DNA from: Chitinophagaceae bacterium
GTDB taxonomy: Bacteria; Bacteroidota; Bacteroidia; Chitinophagales; Chitinophagaceae
NCBI GenBank assembly: GCA_021323155.1
Contig: JAJTCI010000031.1
Location: forward strand, 1 to 13,486
Direction: 5' to 3'
Length of the DNA stretch: 13,486 nucleotides
This document shows positions 7,769 to 13,486 of this stretch, in pieces. Position 1 is the stretch's first letter. Each line of letters opens with the position of its first letter. Position numbers and translations under genes: made by a program. The notes under the pieces are model-generated. The model was not told the origin of the DNA. It ran no database searches and saw nothing but the letters and a program-made list of their open reading frames with translations.

Positions 7769-8695
7769 TTACCGCAGCAGGTCACAAGGCTTCAGCCCCG
7801 TATGCTTCTTAAATGCGGCGGAGAAATGCGAGATGGAGGAATAGCCCAGCAAGGCGGATACGTCAGTCACGCTCAGCGATTTTTCATAGAGCAGGTACTT
7901 GGCGTGCTCCATACGTTGTTGCTGGTAGAAATCGAAAATGGTAGTGCCGAATACTTCTTTGAACCCTTTTTTCAGGTAGCATTCGTTCATCGCCACTTTG
8001 CGACTGAGCTCTTTGATGGTGATAGGGTCCCCGATATGCTGCAACAGTATTTCCCTTGCCAGGTAGATACGTTCCCTGCCACTTTCGTCTGCCAGGAATT
8101 TACACGTAAATGTTTCCTGGCCCCTTTCTTCCACCAGGCACTCCAGGCTATAAACTAGTAGCTCGTGCACCTTGGCATTGACGAAAATATTCTCCAGTGC
8201 GCCGCTATAGCTGTGGTTGAGCAGGGCGTCCAGCACAAAACGCTTCTTATTGCAGATCGGGAATATCTTGGTGAACGAGGAAGGGTGCTTAAAGGCGAGT
8301 ACCTCGTCCTTGCGATTGCTCAGCTTCACATTATGCACGAACTGGTGAAGGAAAGTGGAAGTGAAGTGGAAATTGAACACATCTACGGTCTGCAGCTTCC
8401 CGCTGCAATTCATGGTAGGCAGTTCCGTACACTTGCTGCAGCTTTTTTCCTCGCAATAACGGTTACCCGTGGTGCAGAAGCGTAATTCCAGGTAATTGTC
8501 CTCCGGGCGGGTAGTGCTGTAATGGTATACCAGCATACCGGTGTCCTCAGCCACCCATGGATGCTGGGCATAGTGGCGCCTGATGACGTAATTGATGGAA
8601 CCGGGAATGTGTTGTTCTTTCTGGTACAACACATCCAGGCTCGGCTCAATGCCGTTGCGGTGCGCTACTTTCAATATGTCGAGTGCCTGTAACAT
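7769..8695 (-). CDS. AraC-family transcriptional regulator with a cysteine cluster
   Basis: This is a 308-residue DNA-binding regulator. The C-terminal 100 residues form a standard AraC double helix-turn-helix: first HTH about 222-247 (ITIKELSRKVAMNECYLKKGFKEVFG), second about 274-300 (VTDVSALLGYSSISHFSAAFKKHTG). The N-terminal sensor region (about 1-190) is not a recognisable sugar-binding cupin. It carries five cysteines in 24 residues (C74, C81, C86, C89, C97), which could bind a metal or act as a redox switch. PchR-like AraC regulators in this phylum often control siderophore uptake; a link to the receptors downstream is inferred from position. The ATG at 8695 is supported by an excellent promoter 21 bp upstream. 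Transcription runs on towards the amidohydrolase gene. Confidence 0.92.
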   Translation of the reverse strand: MLQALDILKVAHRNGIEPSLDVLYQKEQHIPGSINYVIRRHYAQHPWVAEDTGMLVYHYSTTRPEDNYLELRFCTTGNRYCEEKSCSKCTELPTMNCSGKLQTVDVFNFHFTSTFLHQFVHNVKLSNRKDEVLAFKHPSSFTKIFPICNKKRFVLDALLNHSYSGALENIFVNAKVHELLVYSLECLVEERGQETFTCKFLADESGRERIYLAREILLQHIGDPITIKELSRKVAMNECYLKKGFKEVFGTTIFDFYQQQRMEHAKYLLYEKSLSVTDVSALLGYSSISHFSAAFKKHTGLKPCDLLR

Positions 8696-8715
8696 GGATA
8701 TAGACCTGGAAACTG

Positions 8716-8745
8716 CAAAATTAATGTATAAACACCGGCTAACAA
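8716..8745 (-). promoter_or_regulatory. Bacteroidota-type promoter of the AraC gene
   Basis: On the minus strand, TTG (8745-8743) is followed by exactly 19 bases and then TAATTTTG (8723-8716). This matches the Bacteroidota sigma-A consensus TTG-N19-TAnnTTTG in sequence and spacing. Transcription would start near 8709, leaving a leader of about 14 nt. Confidence 0.75.
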
Positions 8746-8986
8746 GCTGACGAAGGTCATCCCAGCGTCATTAACAAGGCTTTAAGATCATCAATTCAGA
8801 CCCCTTTTTGGGGCGCTTACACATCTCACCTCTGCCCTTTCATTTTTCCCACTCCTTCCACCCCTCGGAACCCCAAACCAGCTCCCAAAACCACCAGGGA
8901 TCCGCTCACAAAAAACCGGTGCAAAAAACCTTGAAAACTCTTGCTAAATAGGGCTGTTTTTTCACGGAAAAACGCCTGCTTTTCGG

Positions 8987-8994
8987 TAGTTTTG
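8987..8994 (+). promoter_or_regulatory. -7 promoter element (TAGTTTTG) of gyrB
   Basis: TAGTTTTG matches TAnnTTTG exactly and lies 45 bp before the gyrB ATG. The -33 region (near 8959-8965) is T-rich without a clean TTG. It overlaps an inverted repeat, GTTTTT (8956-8961) and AAAAAC (8968-8973). Transcription would start near 9001. Confidence 0.6.
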
Positions 8995-9026
8995 CGAGCC
9001 TTATTTTTCTTACAACAATCACATAC

Positions 9027-9032
9027 AGGAGA
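9027..9032 (+). promoter_or_regulatory. Ribosome binding site that sets the gyrB start
   Basis: AGGAGA lies 7 bases before the ATG at 9040. A strong Shine-Dalgarno is uncommon in this phylum and it supports this ATG over the upstream TTG. Confidence 0.6.
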
Positions 9033-9039
9033 AGGATTT

Positions 9040-11007
9040 ATGAGTGAAGAATTGATGACCCCGGTAGCCAGTTATGGCGCGGATAGTATACAGGTTTTGG
9101 AAGGTCTGGAAGCGGTCAGGAAAAGGCCCGCGATGTACATCGGTGATGTGGGGGTCAAAGGCCTGCACCACCTGGTTTACGAGGTGGTTGACAACTCGAT
9201 CGACGAGGCCCTCGCGGGTCATTGCAAAAACATAGACGTAACCATCCACGAAGACAATTCGGTTTCAGTAAAAGATGATGGCCGTGGTATCCCTACCGCG
9301 ATGCATACCAAGGAGAAGCGTTCCGCGCTCGAGGTGGTAATGACCGTACTGCATGCGGGTGGTAAATTCGACAAGAACACTTACAAGGTTTCCGGTGGTC
9401 TCCACGGTGTGGGTGTGAGCTGTGTGAACGCACTCAGCACAAAACTGCATGTAACGGTACACCGGGACGGCAAGATATTCGAACAGGAATACAGCTGCGG
9501 TGCGCCCCAGTATTCCGTCCGCGAGATCGGCACTACCGACCTGAACGGTACACGCGTTCATTTCTGGCCTGACCTGTCCATCTTCCAGGTGAGCGAATAC
9601 AATAAAGACATTTTAGAAGGTCGCTTAAGAGAGCTTTCTTATTTAAACAGGAAGATCAATATCACGCTGACCGACCTGCGGGAAAGAAACGAAGCAGGCG
9701 ATCCTTACACTGCTACTTTCTACAGTGAGGGTGGTATCGTGGAATTCGTGGAGATGCTGGATAAAGGCGCTAAAAGAAACCCACTCATTGCAAAGACATT
9801 GTTCTTCGAGGGACATGACGAGGTGACCAACGTGGCGGTGGAAGTGGCCATGAGTTATAATGATGACTTCAAAGAGCACATCTTCTCATATGTAAACAAC
9901 ATCAACACCATCGAAGGCGGTACACACGTTACCGGTTTCAGAAGGGCGTTAACGAGGGTGTTTAAGAACTACGGCGACAAAGAAGGCCTTTTCGAACGCG
10001 CCAAGGTGGAGATAGAAGGTGATGATTTCAGGGAAGGGCTCAGTGCCATTGTCTCTGTAAAAGTTCCGGAACCGCAGTTCGAAGGCCAGACAAAAACCAA
10101 ACTGGGTAACAGCGAGGTGAGCGGCGTGGTGGAAACTACGGTAGGAAGAATATTACAGGCTTTCCTTGAAGAGAACCCGCGTGAAGCGAAGAATGTGATC
10201 TCCAAGATCATTCTCGCGGCCCAGGCAAGGGTAGCTGCCAAGAAAGCACGGGAACTGGTGCAGCGTAAGACCGTTTTGAGCGGTGGTGGCTTGCCGGGTA
10301 AATTGGCCGACTGCTCGGAAAGAGACCCCGTAAAATGCGAACTCTACCTGGTAGAGGGTGATTCGGCGGGTGGAACGGCCAAGCAGGGCCGCGACCGCAG
10401 TTACCAGGCCATCCTTCCATTAAGGGGTAAGATCCTCAACGTGGAGAAAGCGATGGAGCATAAGATCTACGAGAACGAAGAGATCCGCAATATGTATACT
10501 GCCCTGGGTGTAACGGTGGGGACGCCGGAAGACCCGAAGGCGCTTAACCTGAACAAGCTGCGTTACCATAAGCTCATCATCATGACCGATGCCGACGTGG
10601 ATGGTTCACACATCGCTACGTTGATCCTCACGTTCATCTTCCGTTATATGAAGGAAATGGTGGAGCAGGGTTATCTATACATTGCTCAACCGCCTTTGTA
10701 CCTCGTGAAAAGAGGAAAAGACCAGGCATATGCCTATAACGATGAGCAACGCAAAGCCCTCGTGGAGAAACTGGCAAACGGGAAAGAAGACAGCGTCACC
10801 ATCCAGCGCTACAAGGGCCTTGGTGAGATGAACGCCGAACAGCTGTGGGAAACCACGATGGACCCTGCCAGGAGAACATTAAAGCAGGTGACCATTGAGA
10901 GCGCCGCGGAAGCCGACAGGATATTCAGTATGCTCATGGGTGATGAAGTAGCACCGAGAAGGGAATTCATCGAAAGCCATGCGAAGTACGCGCGCATCGA
11001 CGTATAA
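9040..11007 (+). CDS. gyrB: DNA gyrase subunit B
   Basis: This is the ATPase subunit of DNA gyrase, which with GyrA introduces negative supercoils. It has 655 residues, normal for Bacteroidota. The GHKL ATPase domain shows EVVDNSIDEA (Glu48 general base, Asn52 Mg ligand), DDGRGIP (79-85) and SGGLHGVG (118-125). The TOPRIM domain shows LVEGDSAGG (Glu439 catalytic) and MTDADVDGS (acidic residues 517-521). The tail has QRYKGLGEMNAEQLW. PLRGKILNVEKA and the TOPRIM wording favour gyrB over parE. The ATG at 9040 is chosen because an AGGAG lies about 9 bases before it and homologous sequence begins at MSEEL. The frame extends 33 codons further upstream to a TTG, but the predicted promoter lies inside that extension. 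The gene has its own promoter and terminator. Confidence 0.97.
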   Translation: MSEELMTPVASYGADSIQVLEGLEAVRKRPAMYIGDVGVKGLHHLVYEVVDNSIDEALAGHCKNIDVTIHEDNSVSVKDDGRGIPTAMHTKEKRSALEVVMTVLHAGGKFDKNTYKVSGGLHGVGVSCVNALSTKLHVTVHRDGKIFEQEYSCGAPQYSVREIGTTDLNGTRVHFWPDLSIFQVSEYNKDILEGRLRELSYLNRKINITLTDLRERNEAGDPYTATFYSEGGIVEFVEMLDKGAKRNPLIAKTLFFEGHDEVTNVAVEVAMSYNDDFKEHIFSYVNNINTIEGGTHVTGFRRALTRVFKNYGDKEGLFERAKVEIEGDDFREGLSAIVSVKVPEPQFEGQTKTKLGNSEVSGVVETTVGRILQAFLEENPREAKNVISKIILAAQARVAAKKARELVQRKTVLSGGGLPGKLADCSERDPVKCELYLVEGDSAGGTAKQGRDRSYQAILPLRGKILNVEKAMEHKIYENEEIRNMYTALGVTVGTPEDPKALNLNKLRYHKLIIMTDADVDGSHIATLILTFIFRYMKEMVEQGYLYIAQPPLYLVKRGKDQAYAYNDEQRKALVEKLANGKEDSVTIQRYKGLGEMNAEQLWETTMDPARRTLKQVTIESAAEADRIFSMLMGDEVAPRREFIESHAKYARIDV

Positions 11008-11025
11008 CTATTGAATGATAATTGG

Positions 11026-11054
11026 AAAGGCCGGGTTTACTCCCCGGCTTTTTT
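11026..11054 (+). terminator. Intrinsic terminator of gyrB, overlapping the convergent permease gene
   Basis: The stem GCCGGG (11030-11035) and CCCGGC (11043-11048) encloses a 7-nt loop and is followed by six T (11049-11054). The AAAG before the stem can pair with part of the T-run, so it may also work in part for the opposite strand. The loop contains the complement of the permease stop codon (11037-11039), so the hairpin lies over the 3' end of that coding sequence. Confidence 0.85.
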
Positions 11055-12395
11055 CTTGCCCAAGGCTTTCCGGCTTAACAGGTAAAGCGGGAAGAAACCG
11101 ATGAACAACAACAGGCCGTAGAATGTACCGTATGGATCTTTTATCGCGCAGCTGATGGCAACGAAAATATAGGCCAGTATATAAATGATCGGCATGAAGG
11201 GGTACAACTTCATCTTATAGATGCCCGTTCCATCAAGATGCTTTGTTTTCCTGCGAAGGATAAAGATCGAACCTACAGCTGTCGCCAGCCCGATAGAATC
11301 CAGGAATATCACCCAGTTTACGATCGTATCGAAGGACTCGGAAAAGAACAGGGTAACGATCGCGATCGCGGTGAACATCGGCAACGCAGCAGTCAGCACC
11401 TGCGTTCTTTCGTTGGTCTTCTTCAGGAACGCGGGCAGCACTTTGTCTTCCGCCATGGCATACATCACCCTGGGATTACTCATCAACCCGATATTTACGT
11501 AAGCCAACACGGAAAAGAAGAGCAACGCGCTCATCACGTTATAACTATAGCCCCCGAATATCGCCTGCGTATGCCGCGCCGCCAGGTCGCCTTTCGATGC
11601 TACCCCCTCTGAATTATACACCATACCATCCAATCCAAGCACATTGTAATACGCCAGGTTGGTGAGCAGGTAGAGTGTAACGATGATGGCGATACCAAAG
11701 AAGATAGCCCTTGGCATCACGCGTTTCGGGTTATCCACTTCCCCGCCAAAATTGATCGTCTGCTGGTAACCGCCGTAGGTAAACGATACCGCGATCAGGG
11801 CGGCTCCAAAAGCTTGTACGGTTGACCAGAAACCCGACACGGGTGCCAGTTGCACAGGTGGCGCGCTCGCAGTGGATGGTAAAAACAAACCCAGGCAAAT
11901 GAACAGGATGATGCCGATCTTGATCATCATCAAAACATTCTGCGTCCTTACGCTCATCTTGAAACCGAGGTAATTCACAAAGAAGAAAAGGATCACCGAT
12001 ACCACCGCCACGCCTTGCTCTACCAGGGTGGTCTGGTATTCAACAGGCAACAGGCCGCGGAGATATCCCGCCCCTATTAAAGCCACCGCGCTCACAGATG
12101 CGGCATTGGAAATAAGAATGATGCAGTTGATCATGAATGCCAGCGCCGGGTGATAGCAGTAAGAGTATATCTTATAGAATCCTCCCATCACCGGGTAACG
12201 GCTGCCGATCTCGGCAAACGTAAGTGCGCCAAACAACGCGATCACTCCGCCGAATATCCAGGCAAGGAAAAAGACCATTGGAGATTGCGCGTCCTGCGCA
12301 ACATTGAACGAACTCCGGAAAATACCCATGCCTATCACCAGGCTAACGACTATCATCGTTAAACTGAACAGATTGATCTTTTGGCGTACCTGCAT
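11037..12395 (-). CDS. APC-superfamily amino-acid permease
   Basis: This 452-residue inner-membrane transporter has about 12 hydrophobic segments, the usual number for the family. TM1 carries GMGIFRSS (about 22-29), matching the unwound G-x-G-I-F substrate-binding motif of APC transporters. It is followed by AEIGSRYPVMGGFYKIYSYCY (TM2/loop region), typical of LAT/SteT-like amino-acid exchangers. SFTYGGYQQTINFGGEVDNPKRVMPRAI in the middle is the TM6/loop consensus of the same group. The C-terminus is a short basic tail. Amino-acid uptake or exchange is the likely role; the specific substrate cannot be read. The gene is convergent with gyrB, and its stop codon lies in the gyrB terminator loop. 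It is divergent from the btuB-like gene, and its ATG is only about 25 bp from the riboswitch of that gene. No clean promoter was found; TACATTTA (12419-12412) is a near match to the -7 consensus. Confidence 0.92.
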   Translation of the reverse strand: MQVRQKINLFSLTMIVVSLVIGMGIFRSSFNVAQDAQSPMVFFLAWIFGGVIALFGALTFAEIGSRYPVMGGFYKIYSYCYHPALAFMINCIILISNAASVSAVALIGAGYLRGLLPVEYQTTLVEQGVAVVSVILFFFVNYLGFKMSVRTQNVLMMIKIGIILFICLGLFLPSTASAPPVQLAPVSGFWSTVQAFGAALIAVSFTYGGYQQTINFGGEVDNPKRVMPRAIFFGIAIIVTLYLLTNLAYYNVLGLDGMVYNSEGVASKGDLAARHTQAIFGGYSYNVMSALLFFSVLAYVNIGLMSNPRVMYAMAEDKVLPAFLKKTNERTQVLTAALPMFTAIAIVTLFFSESFDTIVNWVIFLDSIGLATAVGSIFILRRKTKHLDGTGIYKMKLYPFMPIIYILAYIFVAISCAIKDPYGTFYGLLLFIGFFPLYLLSRKALGKKKAGE

Positions 12396-12420
12396 ATGAA
12401 AGTGTGAGGGCTAAATGTAA

Positions 12421-12595
12421 TAAGAAAACGGTGCTATCCCCGTAGCTGTGATCCCGCCCCTTGTTAGGGCAAAAATTTTGAGCAAAGAATCCACTGTCAT
12501 GCAGGGCGTGATGGGAAGGAAGTTCAAAATGCGGGAAAGCCAGAAGACCTGCCAGTTCAACAAATTTTATCACTGAGCTTTCGGGTGAAAAGCCG
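12421..12595 (+). ncRNA. Cobalamin riboswitch (atypically short 5' half)
   Basis: The B12 box AAGCCAGAAGACCTGCC (12537-12553) is close to the consensus. Upstream lie CCACTG (12491-12496) and GGGAAGG (12513-12519), the usual conserved pair of the peripheral domain. A P5-like hairpin, GCTA-TCCCCG-TAGC (12433-12446), has a loop whose CCCG (12439-12442) can pair with CGGG (12582-12585) in the loop of a downstream hairpin, GCTTT/AAAGC (12577-12593). This fits the L5-L13 kissing interaction of cobalamin riboswitches. The region in front of P5 (the GGGAA and GGTG-AAATCC part, J3/4 and P4) is shortened. The P1/P2 partner strand was not found. Cobalamin binding should repress the BtuB-like gene that follows. 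Ends are approximate. Confidence 0.85.
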
Positions 12596-12671
12596 GAGAT
12601 GTAGTTCCGTATTGCGGGATTTCATTTCTCATCTTTCATTATCGGAGGTTCATAAACAAAACCATTTGCTT

Positions 12672-13486
12672 ATGAACAGGAAAATCTTCTCACTTGCAAT
12701 GATGGCGGCCACGTTTTCCGCCAATGCACAAACAGACAGCACGACGGCCAACGAGCTGAACGCAGTGACCGTCACCGTTTCCAGGAGCGAACAAAAAGTA
12801 CTGACCGCACCGCGCAACGTAACTGTCATTCAATCGGCCGACATTCAAAAACTCCCTTACCAGAACCTGGCTGACCTGCTGCAGCGTTACGAAGGATTGT
12901 ACATTCCAGGCACGCACCAGAATCCTGGCGCATTACAAAGCATTTACCTGCGCGGGGCAGACAGCAAACAAACACTGGTACTGATCGATGGCATCAAGCT
13001 GAGTGATAATTCGTCACCGGACAATGCGCTTGACTTCAGCGAGATCTCGCTGGCCAACATCGAAAGGATCGAGATCGTTCGTGGCGCCCAGGGTACATTA
13101 TATGGCAACTCCGCTGTGGGTGGCGTGATCAACATCATTACAAAGAAGAGCTCCGATAAGAAGTGTAAGGGCAGCGCGAACGTACAGGTGGGCAACTATG
13201 GCGAAGACCACAATAGCCTGCAGACACAAATGGGTGCCACCTATACCTCGAAAACCGGCTTTTATGCAGGTGGAGATATCCTCTATTATTCGATCAATGG
13301 GTTGAATTCCGCTGCCAATCCCAATAACGGCAATTATTTCGTTGGTGAAGAAGACGATTTCACCAAGACCGATTACGCGGTAAAAGCGGGATATAAAAAT
13401 AAAGGATGGAATACATTCCTTTCTTACAGGAAAGCCTACCAGAAAAGTGACATCGATGATGGCGCTTTCATGGATGACGAGAATTA
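12672..13486 (+). CDS. btuB: BtuB-like TonB-dependent receptor (cobalamin uptake; 3' end cut by window edge)
   Basis: This is an outer-membrane receptor, probably for vitamin B12 or a related corrinoid. It is open from the ATG at 12672 to the edge (271 codons seen of an expected 600 or more). Signal peptide about 1-20 (ending SANAQ). There is no carboxypeptidase-regulatory domain, unlike the other two receptors. A TonB-box-like AVTVTVSR (about 31-38) is followed by the plug (about 45-160) with LVLIDGIKL, IERIEIVRGAQGTLYGNSAVGGVINIIT, then barrel sequence. This short-N-terminus layout and the plug wording fit BtuB. The cobalamin riboswitch upstream is the strongest evidence for the substrate. 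No strong Shine-Dalgarno precedes the ATG; an AGG lies about 26 bases upstream. The leader after the riboswitch is about 80 nt. Confidence 0.9.
   Translation, partial: MNRKIFSLAMMAATFSANAQTDSTTANELNAVTVTVSRSEQKVLTAPRNVTVIQSADIQKLPYQNLADLLQRYEGLYIPGTHQNPGALQSIYLRGADSKQTLVLIDGIKLSDNSSPDNALDFSEISLANIERIEIVRGAQGTLYGNSAVGGVINIITKKSSDKKCKGSANVQVGNYGEDHNSLQTQMGATYTSKTGFYAGGDILYYSINGLNSAANPNNGNYFVGEEDDFTKTDYAVKAGYKNKGWNTFLSYRKAYQKSDIDDGAFMDDEN

Larger units (their letters stand above)
8696..9039. other. 344-bp divergent spacer between the AraC gene and gyrB
   Basis: No gene is visible. The left part holds the AraC promoter and the right part the gyrB promoter. Between them (about 8761-8940) lies pyrimidine-rich sequence and one small hairpin, CCCC-TTTTT-GGGG (8801-8813), too short to call a terminator with confidence. 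Nothing resembling a tRNA or a riboswitch was seen. Confidence 0.6.

Noticed and set aside
8801..8813. CCCC-TTTTT-GGGG hairpin as a terminator
   Set aside because: The 4-bp stem without a following T-run is too weak, and no gene ends there.
8941..9039. 33-codon N-terminal extension of gyrB from a TTG
   Set aside because: The extension contains the -7 element and an inverted repeat, does not resemble GyrB, and the ATG at 9040 has a good ribosome binding site.
9040..11007. Topoisomerase IV subunit (parE) as an alternative call
   Set aside because: The TOPRIM wording and PLRGKILNVEKA with overall length favour gyrB; parE remains a small possibility.
12343..12573. Minus-strand open frame of 76 codons across the permease start
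   Set aside because: It overlaps the riboswitch and the permease in another frame and has no protein-like features.

Overview
The window comes from a member of the Bacteroidota, most probably Chitinophagaceae (Chitinophaga-like). The evidence is several TonB-dependent receptors with N-terminal carboxypeptidase-regulatory-like domains, promoter elements of the Bacteroidota type (TTG, 19-bp spacer, TAnnTTTG), weak use of Shine-Dalgarno sequences, and a gyrB of 655 codons. The taxonomic call is inference from sequence character; no database was searched.

Layout from left to right. Positions 1-8695 hold five genes, all on the minus strand. In transcription order they are: an AraC-family regulator with a cysteine cluster (8695-7769), a secreted lipoprotein amidohydrolase (7703-6075), a siderophore-type TonB-dependent receptor (5721-3283), a PepSY-TM membrane protein (3218-2064), and a second TonB-dependent receptor cut by the window edge (1987 to before 1). 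Two receptors, a PepSY-TM protein and an AraC regulator are a typical Bacteroidota iron or siderophore uptake set: outer-membrane import, inner-membrane reduction or handling, and transcriptional control. The second receptor has an exact -7 element overlapped by one inverted repeat and followed by a perfect 16-bp palindrome, so it is probably controlled separately by a metal-responsive repressor. The 335-bp gap between the amidohydrolase and the siderophore receptor holds an unusual tandem array with an 11-bp period whose unit sequence drifts along its length.

Positions 8696-9039 form a 344-bp divergent spacer. It carries a textbook promoter for the AraC gene on one side and a gyrB promoter on the other. 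gyrB (9040-11007, plus) ends at an intrinsic terminator whose loop contains the stop codon of the convergent gene, an APC-family amino-acid permease (12395-11037, minus).

The right end holds a cobalamin riboswitch (about 12421-12595, plus) recognised from a near-consensus B12 box and the CCACTG/GGGAAGG pair. It lies in front of a BtuB-like TonB-dependent receptor that runs off the window (12672 onward). The 5' half of this aptamer looks shortened. I found no transposon, CRISPR array, tRNA or rRNA. The most unusual items are the drifting 11-bp array, the double-palindrome metal-type operator, the shortened cobalamin aptamer and the cysteine-cluster AraC regulator.
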